From Novacetimonas maltaceti (lineage in GTDB: Bacteria > Pseudomonadota > Alphaproteobacteria > Acetobacterales > Acetobacteraceae): a stretch of 64,000 nt of DNA. Positions 38,930-48,800 of the stretch are shown one piece after another. The translations under genes and the position numbers were made by a program. Within the stretch, counting starts at the first letter, position 1. Each line of letters starts with the position of its first letter. The stretch is from contig NZ_POTC01000001.1 in the NCBI RefSeq assembly GCF_002906255.1, positions 124,001 to 188,000 on the forward strand, read 5' to 3'. The notes under the pieces are model-generated. The model did not search any database. It had not been told where the DNA came from and saw only the letters and a program-made list of their open reading frames with translations.

Positions 38930-39976
38930 ATGACGGACACGATATCAATGAATGCACTCGAAGAGCTCACGCCCGGAAATGTCGATGCGGCAGGGGAGCC
39001 GCTTCCCCCCATTTCCGCCATTTCCCAGCCAGACCGCAAGGTTTCGGCGCGGGACGTGTTCGGTATCGACAGCGATATGGAAGTGCCCGCATTCTCGGTG
39101 CGCACCGACCATGTGCCCCAGATCGACCCGACCTACCAGTTCGACCATGACACGACGCTGGCCATCCTTGCGGGCTTTGCCTTCAACCGTCGCGTGATGG
39201 TGCAGGGGTATCACGGCACGGGCAAGTCCTCGCATATCGAACAGGTGGCCGCGCGGCTGAACTGGCCGAGCGTGCGGATCAACCTCGACAGCCACATCTC
39301 GCGCATCGACCTGATCGGCAAGGACGCGATCGTCCTGAAGGACGGCAAGCAGATCACCGAATTCCGCGAGGGGCTGCTGCCGTGGGGCCTGCAGCATCCC
39401 TGCGCGCTGGTGTTTGACGAATATGACGCAGGCCGGCCGGATGTCATGTTCGTCATCCAGCGCGTGCTTGAGGTGGAGGGCCACCTGACGCTGCTGGACC
39501 AGAACCGTGTGATCCGCCCCAACCCCGCCTTCCGCCTGTTCGCAACCGCCAATACTGTCGGCCTTGGCGATACCACGGGCCTGTATCATGGCACGCAGCA
39601 GATCAACCAGGGGCAGATGGACCGCTGGAACATCGTCACGACGCTGAACTACCTGCCCCATGCGCAGGAAAGCGCCATCGTCATGGCGAAGATGGGGATC
39701 GACCCGAAAAAGGATCCTCAGGATGCCAAGCGGATCGAGATGATGGTCGCCCTCGCGGACCTGACGCGTTCGGGATTCATTGCGGGTGATATCTCCACAG
39801 TGATGTCGCCGCGCACGGTCATCAGCTGGGCCGAGAACTATCGTATCTTCAAGGATCTGGCCTTTGCGTTCCGTGTGACATTCCTTAACAAGTGCGACGA
39901 GGCGGAACGGCCGACCGTGGCTGAATATTACCAGCGCTGTTTCAACGCCGACCTGATGCCGCCACAGGCACGCTAA
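38930..39976 (+). CDS. cobS: Cobaltochelatase subunit CobS (AAA+ ATPase)
   Basis: Motor subunit of the aerobic cobaltochelatase CobNST, which inserts cobalt into hydrogenobyrinate diamide. 348 residues. An N-terminal segment with [19 protein letters not shown] precedes the AAA+ domain: Walker A GYHGTGKS, Walker [11 protein letters not shown], sensor 1 FATANTVG and the [20 protein letters not shown] stretch typical of CobS. The start at 38930 is preferred over an ATG at 38948. cobT follows 35 bases later; CobN is not in the window. Confidence 0.96.
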   Translation: MTDTISMNALEELTPGNVDAAGEPLPPISAISQPDRKVSARDVFGIDSDMEVPAFSVRTDHVPQIDPTYQFDHDTTLAILAGFAFNRRVMVQGYHGTGKSSHIEQVAARLNWPSVRINLDSHISRIDLIGKDAIVLKDGKQITEFREGLLPWGLQHPCALVFDEYDAGRPDVMFVIQRVLEVEGHLTLLDQNRVIRPNPAFRLFATANTVGLGDTTGLYHGTQQINQGQMDRWNIVTTLNYLPHAQESAIVMAKMGIDPKKDPQDAKRIEMMVALADLTRSGFIAGDISTVMSPRTVISWAENYRIFKDLAFAFRVTFLNKCDEAERPTVAEYYQRCFNADLMPPQAR

Positions 39977-40011
39977 GGCAGCGCGAAACGATTACAGGGC
40001 AGGCATACGGC

Positions 40012-41904
40012 ATGCGTGAAAAGACCCCATCCTCGCGTTCGGGCGAAGGTTCCGCCCAGCGGACCGCGCGCGCCGAGCGTTTCAAGCGCGCGACGGTCGG
40101 GGCCGTCCGCGCCGTGGGCGGCAATGCCGCGACGGAAGTGACATTCCTGAACGGTCCCGTTGCCCCCGGCGTGTCGGTGGTCGGGACGCAGGTCCGCCTG
40201 CCCGCCCCGGCGGCGGGCATGTCGGATGCCGATATGAAGCGCCTGCGTGGTGTCGCGGACGCGGCGGCATTGCGGGTGCGCCATCATGATGCGGCGATCC
40301 ATGCCGCGGTCCAGCCCGATGCGGGCGAGGCGCGTGACATCTATGACGCGCTGGAACAGGCGCGTGTCGAAAGTGTCGGCGCGCGGCACATGGCCGGCAT
40401 GGCCGCCAACCTTCAGGCCCGGCTGGCGGAAGAATGCGCGGAAATGGGGCTTGGTGACGCAGATGGTGGCCGGCAGATGCCCACTGCGATCGCATTCGGC
40501 CTGCTGGCGCGTGCGCGCATGACGGGCCAGCCCGTGCCGGACTTCATGAAGGCCACCATGCAGCGCTGGCAGGATGAACTGCCCGCCAATGTGCTCCATG
40601 CGCTTGATGCGATGGTCGCACGGCAGGACAGTCAGGTGGAATTTGCCCGTGCCGCGCGGCAGTTGCTGATGGCGTGCGACCTGATCGAGCAGGAAACCGA
40701 CCCCGAGGCGGAGGACGAGGATGGCACCGCCTCTGCCCAGTCGGATGAAAGCGATGCGTCCGACGCGCCGGAGGAGCCGAACCCGCAGGAACAGGACAGC
40801 CCGGCGGAGGAAGAGGACCCCGGCCTCCAGATGCAGATGTCTCAGGGCACCGGCATGGGAGAGGACGAGCAGGATAATGGTGAGCAGGATGGCGCGGCCT
40901 CCGGCTCCGAGGAAGCGGGTGGGCCGTCCGAAGATACGGAAGACGCGGATCAGGACAGGCTCCCTGGCTATCACGCCTATACCACGGCCTATGACGAGGA
41001 AATCGGCGCGGAGGACCTGTGCGATGCGGAGGAACTGTTCCGCCTGCGCCAGACCCTTGACCAGCAGTTGGTGAGCATGCAGGGCGTGGTGTCGAAACTG
41101 GCGAACCGCCTGCAGCGCCGCCTGATGGCGCAGCAGACCCGGGCGTGGGAGTTCGATCTGGAGGAAGGCATCCTCGATGCGGGCCGCCTGTCGCGCGTTG
41201 TGGTCAATCCGATGCTCTCGCTGTCCTACAAGCGGGAACGTGACACCGATTTCCGCGATACCGTGGTCACGTTGCTGATTGACAATTCCGGGTCGATGCG
41301 CGGCCGCCCCATTTCGGTGGCGGCGATGTGTGGCGATATCCTGGCCCGGACGCTGGAACGCTGTGCGGTCAAGGTGGAAGTGCTGGGCTTTACCACCCGC
41401 GCGTGGAAAGGAGGGCGCAGTCGGGAGCAGTGGGTGACCGATGGCAAGCCCACCAATCCGGGGCGCCTCAATGACCTGCGCCATATCGTGTACAAGGCGG
41501 CGGACATGCCGTGGCGCCGCGCGCGCAAGAACCTTGGCCTGATGCTGCGCGAAGGGCTGCTGAAGGAAAATATCGACGGCGAGGCCCTGCTGTGGGCGCA
41601 GCGCCGCCTGCGCGCGCGTCCCGAAAGCCGCAAGATCCTGATGGTGATTTCCGATGGCGCGCCAGTCGATGACAGCACCCTGTCGGTCAATCCCGGCTCC
41701 TACCTGGAGACACACCTGCGCGAAGTCATTGCACAGATCGAGACACGCAGCGCCATCGAACTGCTTGCCATCGGGATCGGGCATGATGTGACCCGGTATT
41801 ACCGCCGTGCCGTCACCATCAACGATGCGGAGGAACTTGGCGGCACGATGATGCAGAAACTCTCCGAACTGTTCTCCGAGGAGAGGTCGCGGGGGCGGCG
41901 CTAA
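40012..41904 (+). CDS. cobT: Cobaltochelatase subunit CobT
   Basis: Partner of CobS. 630 residues: a helical N-terminal half, a long strongly acidic stretch (about 230-315, rich in Glu, Asp, Ser and Gln), then a von Willebrand A domain with the MIDAS motif [12 protein letters not shown] (about 422) and [10 protein letters not shown]. This order, acidic insert before VWA, is that of CobT in Pseudomonas denitrificans and alphaproteobacteria. It is transcribed with the J-domain gene and cobS. The 3' flank holds a structured repeat. Confidence 0.96.
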   Translation: MREKTPSSRSGEGSAQRTARAERFKRATVGAVRAVGGNAATEVTFLNGPVAPGVSVVGTQVRLPAPAAGMSDADMKRLRGVADAAALRVRHHDAAIHAAVQPDAGEARDIYDALEQARVESVGARHMAGMAANLQARLAEECAEMGLGDADGGRQMPTAIAFGLLARARMTGQPVPDFMKATMQRWQDELPANVLHALDAMVARQDSQVEFARAARQLLMACDLIEQETDPEAEDEDGTASAQSDESDASDAPEEPNPQEQDSPAEEEDPGLQMQMSQGTGMGEDEQDNGEQDGAASGSEEAGGPSEDTEDADQDRLPGYHAYTTAYDEEIGAEDLCDAEELFRLRQTLDQQLVSMQGVVSKLANRLQRRLMAQQTRAWEFDLEEGILDAGRLSRVVVNPMLSLSYKRERDTDFRDTVVTLLIDNSGSMRGRPISVAAMCGDILARTLERCAVKVEVLGFTTRAWKGGRSREQWVTDGKPTNPGRLNDLRHIVYKAADMPWRRARKNLGLMLREGLLKENIDGEALLWAQRRLRARPESRKILMVISDGAPVDDSTLSVNPGSYLETHLREVIAQIETRSAIELLAIGIGHDVTRYYRRAVTINDAEELGGTMMQKLSELFSEERSRGRR

Positions 41905-41934
41905 CCTCCCTCCCCTATGCTGGTGACAGGTTCT

Positions 41935-42016
41935 GAAAGTTTCTGGTGAAGCTTTTCTCAAAAAGCCTCAAGGGAGCGCCGCCTTTCTGAAAAACAGACG
42001 GCGCCCGGAAGCTTTT
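41935..42016. repeat. Structured convergent-gap element, copy at cobT
   Basis: Outer arms (GAAAGTTTCTGG at 41935-41946 and CCGGAAGCTTTT at 42005-42016) pair over 12 positions counting three G-T pairs. Inside are two hairpins: one based on GAAGCTTTT..AAAAAGCCTC and one with GCGCCG (41976-41981) and CGGCGC (41999-42004). The element fills the gap between convergent cobT and the decarboxylase gene. Confidence 0.8.
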
Positions 42017-42020
42017 GCTG

Positions 42021-43481
42021 TCAGCCCTGCTTTTCCCGGGCAAGCCGTGCGTCGGCAAGTTCAAGGAGCTTTTCAAGCATCCGGTCCACATCCGCCTCCA
42101 CCGTGCGGTGGTTGACGATGGCCGCGCGCACGGCTTTCTGTCCGTGGATCATGGTGGTGGACGGGGCCGCGACACCGCTTTCATGCAGGTCCTTGACGAT
42201 TTCCCCGTTGAAGTGGTCCAGATCGTCCACGGGGGCAAGGACACGGAAGCACACGATATTCAGCGTCACCGGCGCCAGCAGTTCCGTGCGTGGGTTTTCC
42301 TCCACCAGGCGTGCAAGGTGGCGGGCGATGGCGCAGCATCCCGCCACCATTTCGCCCATCCGCTGTGCGCCATAGGTGCCCAGCGTCATCCACACCTTCA
42401 GCGCACGGAAACCACGTGACAGGTCGGGGCCAAGGTCACAGAACCATGGGCCGTTCGTCGCAAGGCCCCTGTCCTCACGGGCGAGGTAGCTGCGGGACTG
42501 CGCGAAGGCCGCCGCCTGCAGCGTGGGATCGCGCACAAGGATGCAGCCCGCATCATACTGCACCTGCGCCCATTTGTGGAAATCGAATGCGATGCTGTCG
42601 GCGCGCTCCATCCCCCGGAGCATGGGGCGCAGGTCCGCAGACAGCGCCGCAAGCGCGCCGAAGGCCCCATCGACATGGAACCACAGCTTTTCCCGCGCGG
42701 CGATGCTGGCCAACTGGTCCAGATCGTCAATGGAGCCGGTATCGACGGTTCCCGCCGTGCCGACAATCATGAAGGGTTCGTACCCGGCCGCGCGGTCGCG
42801 GGCGATGGCTTTTTCCAGTTCCGGCAGGATCATGCGGTTGTTGCGGTCCACCGGTATGATCCGCAGGGCGTCGGAGCCCAGTCCCGTCAGGTCGAACGCA
42901 CGTGAAATGCAGCCATGGGCACTGGCGGCCGCATATCCCGTCAGCCTGCGCGTCCCCACCCCGGCATGCCGCATCGCAAGGCCGTCCGGCACCGCACGGC
43001 TGGCGGTGATGACCGCGATCATGTTGGCCATGGACGAACCTGTCACCAGCAGGCCGGAACAGTCGGTGGGAAAGCCGCAGATCTGCGCGGCCCAGCGGAT
43101 GACCTCGCGCTCCACCTCGATCGGGGCATGGTCACGGCCGCCACAGTTCGCGTTCAGCCCGCCTGCCAGCAGTTCCGAGAGCATCCCGACCGCCGTGCCG
43201 CCGCCATGGACCCATCCCATGAAGCCCGGATGCACGTTGCCCGTGGCATAGGGCACGACCAGTTGCTGGAAACGGGCATAGAGGTCTTCGGGCGCGGACG
43301 GACCGTCCGGCAGGCCCGTGCGCAGTTCCTGGCGCAGGCCATCGGGCATGGGCTGCCAGACCGGCTGTTCACGCAGGTGGCTGAGGCGATCGATCATGTC
43401 GTCCAGCATCCGGTGTCCCAGCTGACGCAGCGCGTCCCAGTTGTCAGGATCCAGTCCACTCATGTTCCGTTCGTCCACCAT
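42021..43481 (-). CDS. Group II PLP-dependent decarboxylase
   Basis: 486 residues of the aromatic-L-amino-acid/glutamate decarboxylase fold. Motifs: HPGFMGWVHGGG (substrate/PLP region), GLLVTGSSMANM, the DGAFG stretch preceded by WFHV, and the PLP lysine in FDFHKW. HPGF(M/F) and GSSMAN fit the aromatic amino acid decarboxylase branch, but substrate cannot be fixed; 2,4-diaminobutyrate decarboxylase is possible. The neighbouring transporter gene is on the same strand but 107 bases off. The C-terminus is complete. Confidence 0.85.
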   Translation of the reverse strand: MVDERNMSGLDPDNWDALRQLGHRMLDDMIDRLSHLREQPVWQPMPDGLRQELRTGLPDGPSAPEDLYARFQQLVVPYATGNVHPGFMGWVHGGGTAVGMLSELLAGGLNANCGGRDHAPIEVEREVIRWAAQICGFPTDCSGLLVTGSSMANMIAVITASRAVPDGLAMRHAGVGTRRLTGYAAASAHGCISRAFDLTGLGSDALRIIPVDRNNRMILPELEKAIARDRAAGYEPFMIVGTAGTVDTGSIDDLDQLASIAAREKLWFHVDGAFGALAALSADLRPMLRGMERADSIAFDFHKWAQVQYDAGCILVRDPTLQAAAFAQSRSYLAREDRGLATNGPWFCDLGPDLSRGFRALKVWMTLGTYGAQRMGEMVAGCCAIARHLARLVEENPRTELLAPVTLNIVCFRVLAPVDDLDHFNGEIVKDLHESGVAAPSTTMIHGQKAVRAAIVNHRTVEADVDRMLEKLLELADARLAREKQG

Positions 43482-43588
43482 CTTGCGTCATAATAAATCG
43501 GATCAGGCACGCGCCATGAAGCCGCACGTGTCATAGCCTTCCCGCGCTCCAACGGCGAGGGGCAAAAACACCCGCCATGTCTTCGGGA

Positions 43589-44566
43589 TCATGTCTGCCG
43601 TGCGATCGCGTCCGGCCGGATGGCGGCATTGCGGGCATAGCGTCGCGCAAGGGTCGCGCACACGAACAGCTGGATCTGGTGATAGATCATCAGCGGCAGG
43701 ACGATAATCCCCACCATCGGTCCCGCGAACAGGACATTGGCCATGGGAACGCCCGATGCCAGTGTCTTCTTGGAGCCACAGAACACGATCGCCACCTCGT
43801 CACGTCGGCTGAAGCCGAGCAGGCGGCTGCCATACGTGGTCAGGACCAGCACCGTAAACAGGAGGAGGCTGTCCGCCGCCATGATGCGCGCGATCTGCGC
43901 GGCGGGAACCCGGTGCCACAGCCCCTGGACCACGGCTTCGCTGAAGGCGGTATAGACGACGATCAGGATGGAGGTCCGGTCAGTCATGGAAATCAGCGGC
44001 TTGTAACGGTGCACCCATGCCCCGATCCAGGGCTGCGCCATCTGTCCCAGCATGAAGGGCAGCAGCAGTTGCAGCATGATCGACGTGATCCCGCCCTGGG
44101 AGGAGGCCGACTGGTGCACGACCAGTCCCGTCAGGAGCGGCGTTACGAAAATGCCCATGATGTTGGACATGGTGGCCGAACAGATGGCCGCCGCCACGTT
44201 CCCCTGCCCGATGGAGGTGAAAGCGATCGAGGACTGCACCGTCGAAGGCAGGCAGCACAGGAACAGCAGCCCCGTCCAGGTATCGGCGTCGAGGAAGGCG
44301 GGAAACAGGGCATGAAAGCCCGTCCCCAGCAGCGGGAAGCCTACGAAGGTGCAGCCGAGGATCGCCAGGTGGAGGCGCCAGTTCGTCATGCCGTCGATGA
44401 TGGCGCGTCGCGACAGGCGCGCGCCCTGGAAGAAGAACATGACCCCGATCACGATAATGGCCAGAGTCTGGAAAAATTTGATCCCGTTACCTGTGCAGGG
44501 AAAAAAGGTTGCGATAAGGATCGTGGCAACCAGGCAAAGCAGGAACGTGTCGATCTTGCGGAACAT
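43589..44566 (-). CDS. Bile acid:sodium symporter family transporter (YfeH/SLC10A7 type)
   Basis: 325 residues, almost wholly hydrophobic with about nine or ten membrane segments. The sequence has the SLC10A7/YfeH pattern: GVMFFFQGARLS in the second segment, LLFLCCLPSTVQSSIAFTSIGQGNVAAAICSA in the middle and VFCGSKKTLASGVPMANVLF before the last third. The charged residues inside segments are few. Substrate is unknown for this subfamily. Located downstream of nothing on its own strand; divergent from the secreted protein at 44665. Confidence 0.85.
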   Translation of the reverse strand: MFRKIDTFLLCLVATILIATFFPCTGNGIKFFQTLAIIVIGVMFFFQGARLSRRAIIDGMTNWRLHLAILGCTFVGFPLLGTGFHALFPAFLDADTWTGLLFLCCLPSTVQSSIAFTSIGQGNVAAAICSATMSNIMGIFVTPLLTGLVVHQSASSQGGITSIMLQLLLPFMLGQMAQPWIGAWVHRYKPLISMTDRTSILIVVYTAFSEAVVQGLWHRVPAAQIARIMAADSLLLFTVLVLTTYGSRLLGFSRRDEVAIVFCGSKKTLASGVPMANVLFAGPMVGIIVLPLMIYHQIQLFVCATLARRYARNAAIRPDAIARQT

Positions 44567-44664
44567 GGGGTTTGAAACTTCTGATTGCAGGGGGACATCT
44601 GGCGTTTTCGGGACACGGCCACAGATTGCATAATGGACGTATCCAAGCCAGTTTACGCATCACA

Positions 44665-45615
44665 ATGAAGAAACTTCTCTTACCGCTTCTCCTCGGGGCC
44701 AGTGCGCCCGTGTTTGCCCTTCCCGCCGCCAGCGGTGCGTGGGCGACTGCCCTGCCAGAAGACTGCGCGGTTGCCACCGCGACCAGCAGCCAGCCCCATG
44801 GAACGGACAGCATCGTCTCCCGCGGGTATGACCTGCGCCTTGCGGGTGAGCATGCGCATCAGGAACTGCATGCTGGCGACATTACCGCCACCGGCAGCGG
44901 GATGAATGCCGCCGAACTGCACGATCTGGAGGATGCGGCCTCGCTGGTGATGGTCGCGACCCTGACGGGCCATCATTCCGATCACTGCCCCAATTCATAT
45001 TTCCTGCAGGTCGTCGCCCCCGTCCTTGACGGGGTGCAGTCGGGCAAGAGCTATGACCTGGTGTGGGATAACGCCGACATGTCCACGGGGACGGTCCACC
45101 TGTTCTTCCGCCGTGCCCACCTGCGCCTGACGGGCGGGCGCACGCCCGATGCCCCTGCCGTCATGACGCTGGAGACGCAGGGCGTGAACATCAACGGCAG
45201 CAAGAACCACCTGCTGGAGGCCACAATGCCGCAGCAGGCTTCGGCCTCCGCTTCCATGCCGGCATCGGACATCGTGCCGCTTGCCGCCGCCATCGTCGGC
45301 CACCCGAGCGAGAGTGTCGCGGTGCCGGTGGAATTGACCTCCGTCAGGGCGGTGCGTGACACGATGCAGATTTCGGGCAATGGCAAGGCGACCCTGACGG
45401 GCAATGCCGATGCGTCCGCCGGTGAAGGCCATATCGCGGTCCAGCACCTTGACGACATCATCGCGACACTGCGTGACAGCGGCCAGACCAAGGCCAGCGC
45501 GGCACTGGTGCTGGCCAAGCTGTTCGGGCACCGCTCCAGCACCGGTACGTCATGGGATGTGAACTGGGATGCCGGCGTCCTGACGGTCAACCACATCCCA
45601 CTGCCCATCCACTAA
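44665..45615 (+). CDS. Secreted protein of unknown function
   Basis: 316 residues from the ATG at 44665, where MKKLLLPLLLGASAPVFA gives a standard signal peptide; upstream codons of the open frame are not protein-like. The mature part is rich in Thr, Ser, Ala and His, with alternating beta strands (YDLRLAGEH, TMQISGNGKATLTGNADA) and few aromatic residues; two cysteines (CAVA and CPNS) could pair. The last part DVNWDAGVLTVNHIPLPIH faintly recalls DUF2125/DUF945-type periplasmic proteins. I do not recognise the family. Confidence 0.72.
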   Translation: MKKLLLPLLLGASAPVFALPAASGAWATALPEDCAVATATSSQPHGTDSIVSRGYDLRLAGEHAHQELHAGDITATGSGMNAAELHDLEDAASLVMVATLTGHHSDHCPNSYFLQVVAPVLDGVQSGKSYDLVWDNADMSTGTVHLFFRRAHLRLTGGRTPDAPAVMTLETQGVNINGSKNHLLEATMPQQASASASMPASDIVPLAAAIVGHPSESVAVPVELTSVRAVRDTMQISGNGKATLTGNADASAGEGHIAVQHLDDIIATLRDSGQTKASAALVLAKLFGHRSSTGTSWDVNWDAGVLTVNHIPLPIH

Positions 45616-45730
45616 AAACTGTTTGGAAATTCAAAAGTTTTTGGTGAAGCTTTTTCCAAAAAGCTTCGAGGAACGTCGCCTTTTCAGAGAATTAGGCGAC
45701 ACCCCAAAAGCCCTTGTTTCCAAACAGTTT
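45616..45730. repeat. Structured convergent-gap element, nested copy before mfd
   Basis: The most elaborate copy. Outermost arms AAACTGTTTGGAAA (45616-45629) and TTTCCAAACAGTTT (45717-45730) match perfectly over 14 bases. Within them lie AAAAGTTTTTGG / CCAAAAGCCCTT arms, a perfect 10-bp hairpin at 45646-45667 and a 6-bp hairpin at 45675-45700. It sits between convergent genes (secreted protein and mfd). Confidence 0.85.
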
Positions 45731-45747
45731 CCTAAAAAATCGCAAGA

Positions 45748-45772
45748 ACGCGACCTTTTAAGAAGGCCGCGT
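45748..45772 (-). terminator. Terminator of mfd
   Basis: Arms 45748-45757 and 45763-45772 pair over ten positions with one A-C mismatch. On the minus strand a run of six T (45733-45738) follows after a short spacer, so it can end the mfd transcript. Confidence 0.55.
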
Positions 45773-45816
45773 CCTGACACATCCTCTGGAGTTGCGCGAT
45801 ATCGCGGCGGCCGTCC

Positions 45817-48800
45817 TCAGGCCGGCACGGCATCCGCCAGCGTATTCAGCGCGGTCAGCACCTTGCGGGCCTGCGTGATGCGCTGCGCGTTGGTCATCTC
45901 GCGGATGATGGCCAGCTTGTGATCTGGGCGCAGCCGGACCTTTCCGTCCTTCTGCTGCGCGATCCATGTGACCAGTCCCGCCGGATTGACGAAGCTGTTG
46001 TTGCGGAACTGGATCACCATGCCTTTCGGCCCGGCCTCCAGCCGCTCCACGCCCGCGGCACGGCACATCCGCTTGAGCGCCACGACATCCAGCAGGTTGC
46101 GCACCTCATCCGGCAGGGTGCCGAAGCGGTCGATCAGTTCCGCCTGCATCGCCTCGATCTCAGCATCGTTGGCAAGGGCGGAGATCCGGCGATACAGCCC
46201 CAGCCGTACCGGCAGGTCGGGCACATAGGTGTCGGGGATCAGCACCGGCAGGCCGAGGATGATGTTGGGGGTCCAGTCGCGGTCCTCCGCCTTGCGGCGC
46301 CCCTTCTCATGGCGCAGGTCCGCCACCGCGTCTTCGAGCATCTGCTGGTAAAGCTCGATCCCGACCTCGCGGATATGTCCAGACTGCTCATCGCCGAGCA
46401 GGTTGCCCGCCCCGCGCAGGTCAAGGTCGTGGGAGGCCAGCGTGAAGCCCGCCCCCAGTGTGTCGAGCGTCTGCATGACCTCCAGCCGCTTCTGCGCGGC
46501 AGCCGACAGGACGTGCGTCTGCGGCCATGTCAGGTAGGCATATCCCCGCTGCTTGCCGCGCCCGACACGCCCGCGCAACTGGTAAAGCTGCCCCAGCCCG
46601 AACATGTCGGCGCGATGGATGATCAGCGTGTTGACCGCCGGCATGTCCAGTCCGCTTTCAACGATATTGGTGGACAGCAGGATGTCATACTTGCCATCGC
46701 TGAATTCGGTCATGACCCGTTCCAGCTCGGTCGGGGTCAGGCGGCCATGCGCCTGCACCATGCGGGCATCGGGAACGATTTCATGCAGGCGCGTCGCCAT
46801 GCGGTCCAGATCCTCGATGCGCGGCACGACGCAGAAGACCTGCCCCCCACGGAAGCGTTCGCGCTGTATGGCCTCTCGGATGACAACGCTGTCGAACGGC
46901 ATGATGAACGTCCGCACCGCCAGGCGGTCGGTCGGCGGGGTGGCGATGAGGCTCATTTCCCGCACGCCGGTCAGCGCAAGCTGCAGCGTGCGCGGCAGCG
47001 GCGTGGCCGACAGCGTCAGGACATGGACGTCCTCGCGCAGGGCCTTGAGCTTTTCCTTGTGGGCGACGCCGAAATGCTGCTCCTCGTCGACGATCAGCAG
47101 GCCGAGGTCTGCGAACTTGACCGTCTTGGCCAGCAGCGCATGCGTGCCGATCACGATATTGACCGTGCCATCCGCCAGCCCCTTGCGCACGGCGGTGGCT
47201 TCCTTGCCGGTGACCATGCGCGACAGTTGCGCCACCTTGATCGGCAGGTCGGCAAAACGCGCGGCGAAGGTGCGGTAATGCTGCCGCGCCAGCAGGGTGG
47301 TCGGCACGACGACGGCCACCTGCCCGCCCGACATGGCGGCGACGAAGGCCGCACGCAGGGCCACCTCCGTCTTGCCGAACCCGACATCGCCACAGACCAG
47401 CCGGTCCATGGGGCGGCCCGACGCCATGTCGTCCAGAACGTCGGCAATGGCGCGGGACTGGTCCTCGGTTTCCACAAAGGGGAAGCGGGCGCAGAATTCA
47501 TCCCACAGCCCCTCCGCCGGCGTCAGTGCCGGGGCTTCACGCAGGGCGCGCGCCGCCGCCGTGCGGATCAGTTCACCCGCCATGTCGCGGATGCGCTGCT
47601 TCATCTTCGCCTTGCGCGACTGCCACGACACGCCGCCGAGTTTGTCGAGCGCCACGCCCGTCTGTTCGGAGCCGAAGCGGCTGAGCAGTTCGATATTTTC
47701 CACCGGCAGGAACAGCTTTTCGTTCCCGTCGTAAATCAGGCGCAGGCAGTCATGCGGCGCGCTGCCGACGCCAATCGTCTCCAGCCCGTTATAACGGCCG
47801 ATGCCGTAATCCTGATGCACGACCAGGTCGCCTTCCGCGATTTCCGACGCCTCGGCAATGAACTGGTCGGCTTTCTTGCGGCGGCGCGGCGGGCGCGAAA
47901 TCCGCTCGCCCAGCAGGTCCTGTTCGGAGACGAAGGCCATGTCGTCGGCCACGAAACCGCGTTCCAGCCCCAGCGTCAGCAGCCCGATCGTGCCGGCCTT
48001 CATGCGCGCGGCCTCGTGCCAGGTCGCGTATGACTGCACCGGCAGGCGGTATTCGCGCAGCAGCACGCCCAGCCGTTCGGCCGAGCCACGGCTCCATGCC
48101 GTGACATAGGTACGCCGTCCCGTCTGCGCCCATTCATTCATGCGCGCGGACAGCATCGGGAAGACGTTTTCACGCATGCCGTCGGTTGCGGTGCGCGCGA
48201 ACATCTGCCCCGGCCTGCCGCCCGCATCAATGCCCGATGCGCCATCGGGCTGCGCAAAGGGCATGAACACCACCGCAGGGTGTCCCCCCAGCATGGCGTC
48301 CCACCCCTTGCGGTCGAGATACATCAGGTGGGACGGAAGCGCGCGGTAGGGCACCTCCCCTTCGCGGGTGGGCTGGCGCCGGGCCTCGAAATGGTCCGCG
48401 ATCATCTCAAGGCGCGCGGTGAACGCCTCCTCCGCCTGCTGTGCGAGTGAAATCGACACGCCGGGCAGGTAGTCGATCAGTGTTTCCATATGGTCATGGA
48501 ACAGCGGCAGCCAGTGTTCCATGCCCGCATGCCGCCGCCCGTCGGAGACATGCTGGTACATCGGGTCCTCGGCCGCGGCGGGGCCGAACAGGTCGCGCCA
48601 GCCGGTGCGAAAGCGTGAAATGCTGTCGGCATCGAGGCTGAAATCCGCCACCGGGCGCATGACCAGCGCATCCCTGCGGCCTGTCGAACGCTGGGTCGCG
48701 GGGTCAAAGCCGCGGATGTTCTCCACCTCGTCACCGAACAGGTCGAGGCGCACGGGCTCGGCCTCCCCGGCGGGGAAGATGTCGAAAATCCCGCCGCGCG

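Noticed and set aside
45623-45922. Short frames inside repeat copies (45623-45922 and 59928-60155) giving similar FLVKLF/MVKLF peptides
   Set aside because: The peptide similarity comes from the DNA repeat; the sequence is explained by nested inverted arms and the frames run into unrelated neighbours.
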